From an uncultured Alphaproteobacteria bacterium (lineage in GTDB: Bacteria > Pseudomonadota > Alphaproteobacteria > HIMB59 > GCA-002718135): a DNA stretch of 42,996 nt. This document shows, piece by piece, positions 1-9,583 of the stretch (the stretch's first letter is position 1; every line of letters starts with the position of its first letter). The stretch covers positions 1-42,996 of the forward strand of contig CACFOQ010000011.1 of NCBI GenBank assembly GCA_902567855.1. The letters are read 5' to 3'. The notes beneath the pieces are model-generated. The model did no database searches and had not been told where the DNA came from. It worked only from the letters and a program-made list of their open reading frames with translations. Position numbers and translations under genes: made by a program.

Positions 1-466
1 AAATTCTAAAATTATAACTTGTGAAATATTCGAAGACGGAAACATTAATTTAATTAATCAAATAAACGAATTACAAATTCATAATATTCGTTTATTTAAA
101 GGTAATGTTTTACAATTATTAGATGAGTTAAAAAAAAATATAATATTTAATCAAGTATGGATACTATTTCCTGATCCATGGCCAAAAAAAAGACATCATA
201 AAAGGCGTTTAATTAATCATACCTTTTTAAACTATATACATAATTTTCTTAAAGATTCCGGTAGAATTATGATTGCTACAGATTCAAGTTCGTATATGCA
301 ATTAATATTTAATTTAATTTATGAGCTTAAACATAAATATGAATGGGAAAATCAAAATTATCAAACTTGGAACTATGAATTTTTAGATTTGGTTGAAACT
401 AAATTTTATAAAAAAGCACTAAATTCAAATAGAAAATCGACTTTTTTTTCTCTAAAAAAAATTTAA
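1..466 (+). CDS. trmB: tRNA (guanine-N7-)-methyltransferase, 3' part
   Basis: This is the C-terminal part of a TrmB-family enzyme, which methylates N7 of G46 in the tRNA variable loop using S-adenosylmethionine. The reading frame is open from base 2 to the TAA at 464-466 (154 residues visible); the 5' end lies outside the window. The diagnostic family motif FPDPWPKKRHHKRR is encoded near bases 170-215. After it come the conserved G-R and an ATD segment that normally helps bind substrate. The gene is followed by a 91-base gap before nusA; in related genomes rimP often sits at this place, but there is no room for it here. Family assignment is firm because the PDPWPKKRH motif is essentially unique to TrmB. 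Only the N-terminal Rossmann glycine loop cannot be checked. Confidence 0.93.
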   Translation, partial: NSKIITCEIFEDGNINLINQINELQIHNIRLFKGNVLQLLDELKKNIIFNQVWILFPDPWPKKRHHKRRLINHTFLNYIHNFLKDSGRIMIATDSSSYMQLIFNLIYELKHKYEWENQNYQTWNYEFLDLVETKFYKKALNSNRKSTFFSLKKI

Positions 467-469
467 GCC

Positions 470-498
470 TTGAACATTTCAATTTTTTTTAATATAGG
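470..498 (+). promoter_or_regulatory. candidate nusA promoter
   Basis: A TTGAAC at 470-475 is followed after 17 bases by TATAGG at 493-498. That would place the transcript start near 505, just ahead of the leader hairpin at 521-542. The match to a sigma-70 type promoter is moderate and judged by eye. Transcription could also simply read through from trmB. Confidence 0.3.
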
Positions 499-520
499 AT
501 CATAAAATTTGATTAATTTC

Positions 521-547
521 AAAGGTGGGGTTGCCCGCCTTTTTTTT
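521..547 (+). terminator. intrinsic-terminator-like hairpin in the nusA leader
   Basis: Bases 521-529 pair with 534-542 in a nine base-pair stem (AAAGGTGGG with CCCGCCTTT, including one G-T pair) around a GTTG loop. A run of eight T (540-547) overlaps and follows the stem. This is the only strongly GC-paired hairpin with a T-run that I found in the window. It ends ten bases before the nusA ATG at 558, so it cannot lie upstream of a separate nusA promoter. Any nusA transcript must pass through it, which suggests attenuation. Confidence 0.7.
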
Positions 548-557
548 GTATATTTAT

Positions 558-2099
558 ATGGCTAAACAAAAAATTAAAGTAATAAGAGAAGAAATGCTTC
601 AAGTAGCAAATAATGTTGCTCAAGAAAAAAGTATTGATAAAGATTCTGTATTTGAGGCGATGGAGATGGCTTTAGAAAAAGCTGCAAGAGTAAAATATGG
701 ATTTGAGCGTGATATAAGAGTTACTGTAAATAGAGAAAATGGAGATATAAATTTAAATTCTTATCTTGAAGTAGTAGAAACAATATCTGAAGAAAATCAA
801 GTTAATCAAATTATACTTGAAGAAGCTATTAAAATTAATCCAGAAATCAAAATAGGAGAGTTTATAATAAAAAAACTTCCTCAAATAGATTTAGGTAGAG
901 TTGCTGCGCAGAATGCAAAAGGAGTAATAGTTCAAAAAGTTAGAGAAGCAGATAAATCTAGACAATATAATGAATATAAAGATAAAGTTGGAGAAATAGC
1001 AATTGGTGTAGTTAAAAGAACTGAGTTTGGTAATTTAATAGTTGATCTAGGTAAGAGTGAAGCTATTATTAAAAGGGAAGAATTAATACCTAGAGAAGCA
1101 TTTAAAAATGGTGACCGTGTTAGATCATATATTTATGATGTAAAAGAAGATGTAAAAAGTTATCAAATCTTTTTATCAAGAACACATCCTCAATTTTTAT
1201 CTCATTTATTTAAACAAGAAGTGCCAGAAATATATGAAGGTGTTATAAAAATTAAAAGTGTTGCAAGAGACCCAGGCTCTAGAGCTAAGATAAGTGTTTT
1301 TACAGAAGATTCAACTATAGACCCTGTAGGAGCTTGCGTAGGAATGAGAGGCTCAAGAGTTCAAGCAGTAGTTAACGAATTACAGGGTGAAAAAATAGAT
1401 ATAGTTATGTGGTCAGATAATCAAGCAACTTTTTTGGCTAATGCTTTAGCTCCAGCTGAAGTAAGTAAAATATTTTTATATGAAGAAAAAAATAAAGTTG
1501 AAGTAGTAATACCAGATGAGCAATTAAGTTTAGCAATTGGAAGAAAAGGACAAAATGTTAAGTTGGCATCTAGTCTTACTAATTTAGAAATAGATATTTT
1601 AACTGAAGAAGAAGAGGCTGAAAGAAGACAGTTAGAGTTTAAGGAAAAAACTCAAATGATGATAAAATCTCTTGATGTTGAAGATGTTATAGCTCAATTA
1701 TTAGTTACCGAGGGATATGTTTCAGTTGAAGGTATTGCATCTGAAAGTGTAGAAAATTTAGAAAAAATAGAAGGTTTTGATAATGATTTAGCAAAAGAAA
1801 TTATTTCTCGTGCTACTAATTATATTAAAGATCAAAACGAAGAAGATATAAAAATTATTAATGAAAATATAAAAGATGAAGAATTAAAACAACTAGAAGG
1901 GATAAATAATAAAATGCTATCCCTTTTAGCAAAAAACAACATTTTAACTCTTAATGATTTTGCAGATTTAGCAACTTTTGAACTGACTGATAAAGAAGAA
2001 GGTATCTTTAAAAATCTTGATATTGATGAAAAAGTTGTTGATAGTATGATAATGAAAGCTAGAGAAAAATGGTTTTCAGAGGAAGAAAAAGAAAAGTAA
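558..2099 (+). CDS. nusA: transcription termination/antitermination factor NusA
   Basis: NusA binds RNA polymerase and nascent RNA, and modulates pausing, intrinsic termination and antitermination. The 513-residue product has the N-terminal polymerase-binding domain, an S1 domain (GVVKRTEFGNLIVDLG), and two KH domains with the loops GMRG and GRKG. An acidic C-terminal region follows, with degenerate repeats. The frame is open upstream to a GTG at 525, but that codon lies inside the leader hairpin and adds a run of non-conserved residues. The ATG at 558, beginning MAKQKIKVIREEM, fits the family. No Shine-Dalgarno site is visible. infB follows after 23 bases; the usual ylxR between them is missing. 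The hairpin just upstream suggests that NusA could control its own synthesis by attenuation, which is inference. Confidence 0.95.
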   Translation: MAKQKIKVIREEMLQVANNVAQEKSIDKDSVFEAMEMALEKAARVKYGFERDIRVTVNRENGDINLNSYLEVVETISEENQVNQIILEEAIKINPEIKIGEFIIKKLPQIDLGRVAAQNAKGVIVQKVREADKSRQYNEYKDKVGEIAIGVVKRTEFGNLIVDLGKSEAIIKREELIPREAFKNGDRVRSYIYDVKEDVKSYQIFLSRTHPQFLSHLFKQEVPEIYEGVIKIKSVARDPGSRAKISVFTEDSTIDPVGACVGMRGSRVQAVVNELQGEKIDIVMWSDNQATFLANALAPAEVSKIFLYEEKNKVEVVIPDEQLSLAIGRKGQNVKLASSLTNLEIDILTEEEEAERRQLEFKEKTQMMIKSLDVEDVIAQLLVTEGYVSVEGIASESVENLEKIEGFDNDLAKEIISRATNYIKDQNEEDIKIINENIKDEELKQLEGINNKMLSLLAKNNILTLNDFADLATFELTDKEEGIFKNLDIDEKVVDSMIMKAREKWFSEEEKEK

Positions 2100-2122
2100 T
2101 TAAATTAAATAGGTAATTTAAA

Positions 2123-4363
2123 TTGGAAAAAAATAAAGATAATAAGAAAAAACCTCTAAAATTATCATCTTCAGGGAGATTACAAATACGAAAAAATCTT
2201 GGTCCTGCAGGAGATAAACCTAGAAACGTAGGTCAAAAAAAAACTATTCAAATAGTTTTTCGTAATAAAAATAATCAACAAAAAAGCTCTTCTACAGCAC
2301 AAAGTAATTTCAGAGGTTCTTCTTCATTTAGAACCCCAGGCGCAGCGTCTAAGACCACCCCTCCTACAAATTTTTTTAATCAGCCTAATAAAAATTATTC
2401 AGGTAAAAATAAAAAAACTTCAGAAGCGAAGAAAAACTCTCCTAAAAAATCAACTCTTAAGCCTCAGGATAATGATTTAGGAAAAATTAATATAAATAAA
2501 ATTTTAGAACAAGAAGAACAGGAATTTGATAAATTCCCCAGTTTAGCAAAAATAAAAAGAGCAAGAGAGAAAGAAAAACTACAATCTCAAGACCCAACAG
2601 AACCAACCACAAAAGGTAAGGAGATAACAATACCAGAAATTATAACCGTTCAAGATCTTGCAAATAGGATGGCAGAAAAAACAGCTGATGTAGTTAAAAC
2701 TCTTATGAAAATGGGAGTTATGGCAAATGCTACTCAATCTTTAGAGGCTGATACTGCAGAAATTGTTGCTAATGAATTAGGTCATAAAGCTAAATTAGTT
2801 ACAGATGATGATATCTTAAAGGAAATAGAAGATATTAAAGATTCTAAAGAAACTTTACAATCTAGAGCTCCGGTAGTTACAATTATGGGTCACGTTGATC
2901 ATGGAAAAACTAGTATATTAGATGCTTTTAGAAATTCTAATGTTGTTTCTGGAGAGTCTGGTGGAATTACCCAACATATTGGAGCTTATCAAATTAATAA
3001 TAATGATAAAAAAATTACTTTTATTGATACTCCAGGACATGCAGCTTTCTCTAATATGAGAGCAAGAGGTTCAAAAACTACTGATTTAATTATACTAGTA
3101 GTTGCTGCTGATGATGGATTAAAACCCCAAACAATAGAATCAATATCGCATGCTAAAGCTGCTAAAGTACCAATGATTATTGCAATTAATAAAATTGATT
3201 TGCCTGCAGCAGATCCTGATAAAGTTAGAAATGAATTGTTAAGTCATGAAATTGTTGTAGAAAAGTTAAGTGGAGAAGTATTAGATGTAGAAATATCTGC
3301 TTTAAAAAAAACAAATTTAGAAAAGTTAGAAGAAGCTATTCATTTACAAGCAGATCTTTTAAATCTAAATGCCAATCCAAACCGATCTGCTAGAGGATCT
3401 ATTATTGAATCAAAGCTTGAAAAGGGAAGAGGTTCAGTTGCTACTGTTTTAGTTCAAAAAGGTACTTTAAAAATTGGAGATATCTTTGTGTCTGGATATG
3501 AATGGGGAAAAGTTAAGGCTCTAATAGACGACAAAGGAAATAATATTAAACAAGCCCCTCCGTCTATGCCTGTTGAGGTCCTGGGTTTTGATGCAAATCC
3601 TTTGGCTGGCGATGATTTTATAGTTGTAGATAATGAAAATACAGCAAGAAAAATAGCTGAATATAGATTTAATAAAAAACAAATACAAAAAAATAAAGTT
3701 GTGAAAACCAATGTGGAAGAAATGTTTGAACAAATTTCTGCAGGAGAATCAGTTACTTTACCAGTAATTATAAAAGCAGATGTTCAAGGATCAGCTGAAG
3801 CTATAGAAAATTCAATTACTAAATTATCTACTGAAGAAGTTAAAACCTCAGTAATACATAAAGGAGTAGGGGCAATTACAGAAAGTGATGTAGCTTTAGC
3901 TAATTCAGGAAAAGGGTTTATAGTTGGTTTTAATGTTCGAGCAATACCTCAAGCAAGAGACATGGCAAAACGAGATGGAGTTAATATAAAATATTATTCT
4001 ATTATTTATGAACTAATTGATGACATTAAAAACTTGATGTCAGGATTATTAGATCCAGATATATCAGAAAAAATAACTGGAAATGTTGAAATAAGAGAAG
4101 TTTTTTCAATTTCGAAAGTTGGAAACGTTGCTGGATGTTTTGTTAAGGAGGGTTTCATTTCTAGAAATTCAAAAATAAGAATATTACGAGATAATGTTGT
4201 AATTCATACTGGATCAATCAATAGTTTAAAAAGATTTAAAGAAGAAGTAAAAGAGGTAAAAACAGGATACGAATGTGGAGTAATGATTGAAAATTATTCT
4301 GATATTAAGGTTAACGACATAATTGAAACTTTTGAAGTAGTTGAGTCAAAAAGAGAGTTGTAA
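2123..4363 (+). CDS. infB: translation initiation factor IF-2
   Basis: IF-2 is the GTPase that brings fMet-tRNA to the 30S subunit and promotes subunit joining. The 746-residue product has a basic, low-complexity N-terminal region (about 1-170), then an IF2_N-like segment and the GTPase domain. The G1 motif GHVDHGKT is near residue 256, DTPGH near 302 and NKID near 356, followed by the translation-factor barrel domains and the C-terminal fMet-tRNA-binding domain. The start is a TTG at 2123; the next in-frame Met lies far inside the protein, and the residues after the TTG (EKNKDNKKKPLKL) resemble alphaproteobacterial IF-2 N termini, so TTG is the likely true start. It is the second gene of a nusA-infB-rbfA-truB-rpsO-pnp block. 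Confidence 0.96.
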   Translation: MEKNKDNKKKPLKLSSSGRLQIRKNLGPAGDKPRNVGQKKTIQIVFRNKNNQQKSSSTAQSNFRGSSSFRTPGAASKTTPPTNFFNQPNKNYSGKNKKTSEAKKNSPKKSTLKPQDNDLGKININKILEQEEQEFDKFPSLAKIKRAREKEKLQSQDPTEPTTKGKEITIPEIITVQDLANRMAEKTADVVKTLMKMGVMANATQSLEADTAEIVANELGHKAKLVTDDDILKEIEDIKDSKETLQSRAPVVTIMGHVDHGKTSILDAFRNSNVVSGESGGITQHIGAYQINNNDKKITFIDTPGHAAFSNMRARGSKTTDLIILVVAADDGLKPQTIESISHAKAAKVPMIIAINKIDLPAADPDKVRNELLSHEIVVEKLSGEVLDVEISALKKTNLEKLEEAIHLQADLLNLNANPNRSARGSIIESKLEKGRGSVATVLVQKGTLKIGDIFVSGYEWGKVKALIDDKGNNIKQAPPSMPVEVLGFDANPLAGDDFIVVDNENTARKIAEYRFNKKQIQKNKVVKTNVEEMFEQISAGESVTLPVIIKADVQGSAEAIENSITKLSTEEVKTSVIHKGVGAITESDVALANSGKGFIVGFNVRAIPQARDMAKRDGVNIKYYSIIYELIDDIKNLMSGLLDPDISEKITGNVEIREVFSISKVGNVAGCFVKEGFISRNSKIRILRDNVVIHTGSINSLKRFKEEVKEVKTGYECGVMIENYSDIKVNDIIETFEVVESKREL

Positions 4364-4387
4364 AATTAAATTATAATTATAATTTTT

Positions 4388-4750
4388 ATGACATCACAAA
4401 GACAAATAAGGTTCGGAGAATTAATTCGCTCTTTAATTAGTGATTGTTTACTCAAGGAAGATTTTTATGAAGCTGAAATACCATTCACCACCATTACTGT
4501 GTCATTTGTAAAAATGTCTAAGGATTTGAAGATTGCAAATGTATATTTCATGCCTTTAGGTGGAGAATTTAAACAAACTTTACTAGATGTTTTAAATTCT
4601 AAAAAATATATATTTCAAAAATATATTGCTAAAGCTAAATTACAATCAAAATTTACTCCTAAAATAAAATTTTATATTGATGATTCTTTTGAGGAAGCTG
4701 AAAAAATTTCTAAATTGTTAATGAATAAAAAAGTATCAAGAGATTTATGA
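4388..4750 (+). CDS. rbfA: 30S ribosome-binding factor A
   Basis: RbfA assists late maturation of the 30S subunit and processing of the 16S rRNA 5' end. The 120-residue protein has the single KH-like RbfA fold. Typical elements are R-Q-I-R-F-G-E-L-I near the N terminus, the segment TVSFVKMSKDLKIANVYFMP, and the KIKFYIDDSFEEAEKI strand and helix near the end. The start ATG lies 24 bases after infB. The stop overlaps the truB start by four bases (ATGA at 4747-4750), which implies translational coupling. Placement between infB and truB is the standard bacterial order and supports the call. Confidence 0.93.
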   Translation: MTSQRQIRFGELIRSLISDCLLKEDFYEAEIPFTTITVSFVKMSKDLKIANVYFMPLGGEFKQTLLDVLNSKKYIFQKYIAKAKLQSKFTPKIKFYIDDSFEEAEKISKLLMNKKVSRDL

Positions 4751-5655
4751 TAAAACAAAATCAAGGATGGCTTAATGTTTATAAGCCAAAAGGAATTTCC
4801 TCATTTAACGTAGTTTACAAAATAAAAAAAAAATTTGATTTAAAAAAAATTGGTCATGGGGGAACATTAGATCCTTTGGCAGAAGGTGTATTGCCTATAG
4901 CAATAGGAAAAACCACAAAATTAATACCGTTTATAAATAGAAATATTAAAGAATATGAGTTTGAAATTAAATGGTGTGAACAAACTAACACTGATGATAG
5001 TGAGGGAGCAGTTATTGCTAGATCTACAAAAATTCCTACATCTTTTGAAATAGATAATCAAATATTAAAAATGAAAGGAAATATTTTGCAAAAACCTCCA
5101 TATGCTTCAGCTATTAAAATTAATGGAAAGAAAGCTTATCAACTTTTAAGGGCAAAAAAAAATTTTCATATTAAGGAGAGATTGGTTTATCTTGATGATG
5201 TTAAAGTGATCAGCTCTCGAAAACAAACTACAAAATTTTTTATACGATGCGGCAAAGGTTTTTATATTAGGAGTTTTGCTAGAGATTTAGGAGATAAACT
5301 TGCCACTAAAGCCCATATATCTTCTCTTAAAAGGATAAAAGTGGGTAAATTTGAAGCAAATAATGCGAATTTACTGGACGATCTACTAAATATAAGACAA
5401 ACGCTCTTTGAATTTAAAGGTTTCCACTCATCTTCGTGTATGCTGGACGACATCTTGGCATATGAAATAGATGATGAGAAAGACATAACTAGTATTTCTC
5501 AAGGTAAGTCAATAAAATTAGACATAAAAAAATTGATTAAAACCCCTTTAGATTTGACTGAAGAAAAAATAATTTTTTTAACAGTTAGGAATAATGTTGT
5601 TTCCTTTGGCAAGTTAAGTGGTGATTTGTTTAAACCAAATAAAGTTTTAATATAG
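4747..5655 (+). CDS. truB: tRNA pseudouridine(55) synthase TruB
   Basis: TruB makes pseudouridine 55 in the T-loop of most tRNAs. The 302-residue product carries the catalytic motif [14 protein letters not shown], with the nucleophile Asp at residue 42. It also has the [12 protein letters not shown] segment (family motif with the conserved Tyr) and the [16 protein letters not shown] motif that closes the active site. It begins inside the rbfA stop codon. A C-terminal extension past about residue 230 is present but poorly conserved. rpsO follows only a few bases later, as in many proteobacteria. Confidence 0.95.
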   Translation: MIKQNQGWLNVYKPKGISSFNVVYKIKKKFDLKKIGHGGTLDPLAEGVLPIAIGKTTKLIPFINRNIKEYEFEIKWCEQTNTDDSEGAVIARSTKIPTSFEIDNQILKMKGNILQKPPYASAIKINGKKAYQLLRAKKNFHIKERLVYLDDVKVISSRKQTTKFFIRCGKGFYIRSFARDLGDKLATKAHISSLKRIKVGKFEANNANLLDDLLNIRQTLFEFKGFHSSSCMLDDILAYEIDDEKDITSISQGKSIKLDIKKLIKTPLDLTEEKIIFLTVRNNVVSFGKLSGDLFKPNKVLI

Positions 5656-5658
5656 GAG
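5654..5658 (+). promoter_or_regulatory. Shine-Dalgarno site that decides the rpsO start
   Basis: AGGAG at 5654-5658 is five bases upstream of the ATG at 5664 but only two bases upstream of the GTG at 5661. Normal spacing favours the ATG. That start also gives a protein of 89 residues, the usual S15 length. Confidence 0.6.
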
Positions 5659-5663
5659 TAGTG

Positions 5664-5933
5664 ATGTCGATATCAAAAGAAAATAAAAAAATAATAGTTA
5701 CTAAATTTGCTACAAATCCAAATGACACAGGTTCAGCAGAAGTACAAATAGCTGTTTTAAGCGAAAGAATAAATAATTTAATAGAACACTTTAAAGAACA
5801 TAAACATGATAATCATTCTAAAAAAGGATTATTAGCTATGGTTAACAAAAGAAAAAAATTATTAAATTATTTATCAAAAAAAGATAATGCAAAATATAAA
5901 GAACTTATAGATGCATTAAATATACGTGGTTAG
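5664..5933 (+). CDS. rpsO: 30S ribosomal protein S15
   Basis: S15 binds the central domain of 16S rRNA early in 30S assembly. The 89-residue product has the complete S15 pattern: the [20 protein letters not shown] segment, then [11 protein letters not shown], the [14 protein letters not shown] stretch that contacts rRNA, and the closing RKKLLNYL helix. An upstream GTG at 5661 keeps the frame open by one codon, but the ribosome-binding site at 5654-5658 supports the ATG. It sits directly before pnp, the classic rpsO-pnp pair. Only 47 bases separate the two genes and no terminator is visible, so they are probably co-transcribed. Confidence 0.97.
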   Translation: MSISKENKKIIVTKFATNPNDTGSAEVQIAVLSERINNLIEHFKEHKHDNHSKKGLLAMVNKRKKLLNYLSKKDNAKYKELIDALNIRG

Positions 5934-5980
5934 TAAAAATAAAAAATAATTGTAAAATTAAAGTAGGAATAGGAAAATAA

Positions 5981-8065
5981 ATGTTTGAAATAAATAAAGT
6001 TGAAATTAATTGGGCAGGGAAAAAGCTAATATTAGAGACAGGTAAAATTGCAAGACAAGCTGATGCTTCAGTTTTAGCTACATATGGTGGAACTACTGTT
6101 ATGGCAAATGTAGTAGCAGCTAAAAAAGAAAAACCTGATATAGATTTTTTCCCTTTAACTGTTAACTATCAGGAAAAATTTTATTCTGTGGGAAAAATAC
6201 CTGGAGGTTTTTTTAAAAGAGAAGCAAGACCAACAGAAAAAGAAACCTTAATATGTAGATTAATTGATAGACCTATACGGCCTTTATTTCACAAAGATTT
6301 TAAAAATGAAACACAAGTTATGTGTACTGTATTATCTCATGATCAAGAAAATGATTCAGATATTGTAGCAATGATTGCTACAAGTGCTGCGCTTACTTTA
6401 TCTGGGTTACCATTTATGGGCCCTTTAGGAGCTGCAAAAATAGGAATGGTAGAGGGAAAATTTATTTCTAACCCAACATTATCAGAAATTAAAAATTCAA
6501 ATTTAGAATTAGTTGTAGCTGGTACTAATAAGGGTGTATTAATGGTAGAATCAGAAGCTCAACAGTTATCTGAAGATGAAATGTTAGAAGCTGTCGAAAT
6601 AGGTCAAAAAACTTATAATGAAGTTATTGATGCTATTATAAAATTGGCAAAAAAAGCTGCTAAAGATCCTTGGGATATTAAAGAAAAGGCAGAAGAAATT
6701 AAAAACTTGCCTTCTGAAATTGAAAAAAATTACAAATCAAAGTTTATTGATGCATATAAAATTCAAGAGAAACAAAAAAGATCTGAATTATTAAATGAAT
6801 TAAGAGCTGAAATAAGTGAAAATTATGAAACTGAGATTTTAACCTCAGTTATTGTTAGTGATGCAACAAAATCAATAGAGAAAGATATAGTCAGAAGTGA
6901 ATTGTTGAAGACTGGAAATAGAATAGATGGGCGTGATACCAAAACAGTTAGACCAATTAAATGTGAAGTTGGTGTTCTTGAAAGAACACATGGTTCTGCT
7001 TTATTTACTAGAGGAGAAACCCAAGCATTAGTAGTTACTACTTTAGGAACAGGTCAGGATGAACAACGTATTGATGCAATAGAAGGAGAATATAAAGAAA
7101 ACTTTATGCTTCATTATAATTTTCCTCCTTACTCAGTTGGTGAAGTAGGAAGAGCAGGTTCAACTAGTCGTCGAGAAATTGGACATGGTAAATTAGCTTG
7201 GAGAGCAATTCACCCTATGCTACCTTCAGCAGAAAAATTTCCTTATACTTATAGAGTAGTGTCTGAAATTACTGAATCAAATGGCTCAAGTTCAATGGCA
7301 ACAGTTTGTGGAACTTCTTTATCTCTGATGGATGCTGGAGTTCCTCTTGAAAAATCTATTGCTGGAATTGCCATGGGATTAATCAAAGAAGATGAGAATT
7401 ATTTAGTTTTATCTGACATTTTAGGAGATGAAGATCATTTAGGTGATATGGATTTTAAAGTGGCAGGAACCAAAGATGGAATTACTTCTCTTCAAATGGA
7501 CATTAAGATCACTAGTATAACATCAAATATTATGAAAGAAGCACTTGCACAAGCAAAGGAAGGAAGACTTCATATTTTAAATGAGATGGCAAAAGCTATT
7601 GATAAATCTAGAGAAGAGATTTCTAATTATGCACCTACTATAACTACCATCCAAGTTCACAAAGATAAGATACGTGAAGTTATTGGAAAAGGTGGCGCAG
7701 TAATAAGAGAGATCACTGAAAAAACTGGTGCAAAAATTGAAATCAATGACGAGGGTCTTGTGAGCATTGCAGCAGTTGATGGTGAGTCTGGTCAAGCTGC
7801 AATTGATTGGGTAAATAGTATTGTAGAGGAGCCTGAAGTAGGTAAAATATATGAAGGAAAAGTTGTTAAACTTATGGATTTTGGAGCCTTTGTGAATTTT
7901 ATGGGTTCTAGGGACGGATTAGTTCACATCAGTCAACTTAAAAATGAAAGAGTTGAAAAAGTTAGTGATGTTGTTAATGAAGGAGATACTGTTAAAGTTA
8001 AAGTTTTAGATATTGACTCACGTGGCAAGGTAAAATTGTCAATGAAAGACGCTGATAAAGAATAG
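5981..8065 (+). CDS. pnp: polyribonucleotide nucleotidyltransferase (PNPase)
   Basis: PNPase degrades RNA 3' to 5' by phosphorolysis and can add tails; it is a trimer and often a degradosome part. The 694-residue protein has two RNase PH-type domains separated by an alpha-helical linker. The second core carries the sequences [25 protein letters not shown] and the [14 protein letters not shown] acidic motif that binds metal. A KH domain (GKGG loop near residue 569) and a C-terminal S1 domain ([15 protein letters not shown]) follow. Length and order are standard. A purine-rich ribosome-binding site (GGAATAGGA) precedes the ATG. Expression is probably coupled with rpsO. Confidence 0.97.
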   Translation: MFEINKVEINWAGKKLILETGKIARQADASVLATYGGTTVMANVVAAKKEKPDIDFFPLTVNYQEKFYSVGKIPGGFFKREARPTEKETLICRLIDRPIRPLFHKDFKNETQVMCTVLSHDQENDSDIVAMIATSAALTLSGLPFMGPLGAAKIGMVEGKFISNPTLSEIKNSNLELVVAGTNKGVLMVESEAQQLSEDEMLEAVEIGQKTYNEVIDAIIKLAKKAAKDPWDIKEKAEEIKNLPSEIEKNYKSKFIDAYKIQEKQKRSELLNELRAEISENYETEILTSVIVSDATKSIEKDIVRSELLKTGNRIDGRDTKTVRPIKCEVGVLERTHGSALFTRGETQALVVTTLGTGQDEQRIDAIEGEYKENFMLHYNFPPYSVGEVGRAGSTSRREIGHGKLAWRAIHPMLPSAEKFPYTYRVVSEITESNGSSSMATVCGTSLSLMDAGVPLEKSIAGIAMGLIKEDENYLVLSDILGDEDHLGDMDFKVAGTKDGITSLQMDIKITSITSNIMKEALAQAKEGRLHILNEMAKAIDKSREEISNYAPTITTIQVHKDKIREVIGKGGAVIREITEKTGAKIEINDEGLVSIAAVDGESGQAAIDWVNSIVEEPEVGKIYEGKVVKLMDFGAFVNFMGSRDGLVHISQLKNERVEKVSDVVNEGDTVKVKVLDIDSRGKVKLSMKDADKE

Positions 8066-8070
8066 CTTTT

Positions 8071-8811
8071 ATGTTAAGCCTCCCTAAACTTATAGGCCAT
8101 AGGGGGGTAAAGAATTTAGCTCCAGAAAATACATTAGACTCAATAGAATTAGCTCATAAACTGGGTTTGAAATGGATAGAGGTAGATGTCAAAATTACGA
8201 AAGATAAAATACCAATAATTTTACATGATGATTCACTTGATAGAACAGCAAATTCTAACGGTTTAGTAATAGATTTTTTGTATGAAGAAATTAAAGCATT
8301 AGATGCGGGTTCTTTCTTTTTTAATTATAAAACAAATATTTTTATTCCTACTTTAGAAGATATTTTTAAATTTTGTATAAAGCATGAAATGGGTATTAAT
8401 ATTGAATTAAAACCCAATAAAGGTTTTGAAATAGACAATGTTAAAGCTATTTCAAAAATAATTTTTAAATATCAAGACTTAAGCAATTTTTATTTTTCAA
8501 GTTTTGATTTAAAATCCTTGCTTGAAATGAAAAAAATTTTTCCAAATTTTTATTATGGTTTATTAATTGATAATTTTGACAATAATTACTCTTTGCATGA
8601 ATATATAAAAATTTGTAATAATTATAATTTTTTTAATTTTGGATTAAATAAAAAACTTATTAATAATGAAATAATTAATGAAATTAAAAAAAATAATTTA
8701 ATTATAACTACTTATAGTGAAAAAAATATTAAATTAATTGAAGCCAATGATCTTTGGAAGTTGGGAGTAACTAGTATATTTATTGATGATCCAAGTAACT
8801 TTAAAATATAA
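8071..8811 (+). CDS. glycerophosphodiester phosphodiesterase (UgpQ/GlpQ family)
   Basis: The family hydrolyses glycerophosphodiesters, released from phospholipids, to glycerol-3-phosphate and an alcohol. The 246-residue protein shows the TIM-barrel family motifs: IGHRG (H10, R11), the PENT segment, the metal ligands in WIEVDVK (E37, D39), HDDSLDRT with catalytic H52, and E-L-K-P in the middle. No signal peptide is visible, so a cytoplasmic UgpQ-like enzyme is more likely than a periplasmic GlpQ. It starts five bases after pnp and probably belongs to the same transcript. Its stop is four bases from the convergent fabI stop. The substrate is not determined by sequence. Confidence 0.86.
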   Translation: MLSLPKLIGHRGVKNLAPENTLDSIELAHKLGLKWIEVDVKITKDKIPIILHDDSLDRTANSNGLVIDFLYEEIKALDAGSFFFNYKTNIFIPTLEDIFKFCIKHEMGINIELKPNKGFEIDNVKAISKIIFKYQDLSNFYFSSFDLKSLLEMKKIFPNFYYGLLIDNFDNNYSLHEYIKICNNYNFFNFGLNKKLINNEIINEIKKNNLIITTYSEKNIKLIEANDLWKLGVTSIFIDDPSNFKI

Positions 8812-8821
8812 ATAGTTACTT
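8793..8821. repeat. inverted repeat at the convergent glycerophosphodiesterase/fabI junction
   Basis: AAGTAACT at 8793-8800 is perfectly repeated in inverse orientation as AGTTACTT at 8814-8821, with a 13-base AT-only loop. The repeat spans both stop codons. It could form the stem of a bidirectional terminator, but there is no T-run on either side, so this role is tentative. Confidence 0.45.
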
Positions 8822-9583
8822 CGGTATGCCAATTATATTAAAGCCACAATCTACATAATGAATTTCTCCAGTAATAGCTTTAGATAAATCACTAACAAGA
8901 TACAAAGCACTGTTCCCAATTTCATTTAATTCTACATTTCGATTCAATGCTGAATTTTTTTTGGTATAGTTAAATATTTCCCTTGAATTAGTTATTGCTG
9001 CACCAGAAAGTGTTCTCATTGGGCTTGCAGATATTGCATTTACTCTAATTTTCTTATTTCCTAAATCAACACTAAGATACTTTACGCTCGTTTCTAAAGC
9101 CGCTTTTGCTATACCCATAACATTATAATTCGGAATAACTTTATTTGATCCATAAAATGTTAATGTTAATAAACTTCCTTCCTCATTCAATATTTTAGAA
9201 GAGAGTTTAGCAATTTTAGTAAATGAAAAACAAGATATGTTAAGGGTTTTAATAAAGTTTTCTTTTGATGTAGATATATATCGACCATTTAATTCAGATT
9301 TATCTGAAAAGGCAACAGCATGAATTACAAAATCAATTTTTTGAAACTTATCTTCAATAATTTCAAAACATTTTTTTAGAGATTCTTCTTTATCAAGGTC
9401 ACATTCAATTAAAAAACTGTTATTTAATTTTTCTGCAAGGGGTTTAACTCTTTTTAATAGTGACTCATTTTGATAGGTTAATATTAATTCCGCCCCATTT
9501 TCTGAAAGTTTTTTAGCTATACCCCAAGCAATTGAGTGATCATTTGCAATTCCAAAAATTATACCTTTTTTATTTTTAATCAT
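8816..9583 (-). CDS. fabI: enoyl-[acyl-carrier-protein] reductase (NADH)
   Basis: FabI reduces trans-2-enoyl-ACP in the last step of each fatty acid elongation round. The 255-residue short-chain dehydrogenase has the FabI-type cofactor motif [14 protein letters not shown] near the N terminus. Its catalytic pair is Tyr153-x6-Lys160 in YNVMGIAK, equivalent to Y156/K163 of E. coli. Downstream is the substrate-loop segment [13 protein letters not shown]. Its start overlaps the end of fabB by eight bases. With fabA and fabB upstream, the operon forms a fatty acid synthesis cassette. Confidence 0.95.
   Translation of the reverse strand: MIKNKKGIIFGIANDHSIAWGIAKKLSENGAELILTYQNESLLKRVKPLAEKLNNSFLIECDLDKEESLKKCFEIIEDKFQKIDFVIHAVAFSDKSELNGRYISTSKENFIKTLNISCFSFTKIAKLSSKILNEEGSLLTLTFYGSNKVIPNYNVMGIAKAALETSVKYLSVDLGNKKIRVNAISASPMRTLSGAAITNSREIFNYTKKNSALNRNVELNEIGNSALYLVSDLSKAITGEIHYVDCGFNIIGIPK

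Noticed and set aside
525-557. GTG start extending nusA upstream
   Set aside because: It lies in the terminator-like hairpin and adds hydrophobic non-conserved residues; the ATG at 558 fits NusA.
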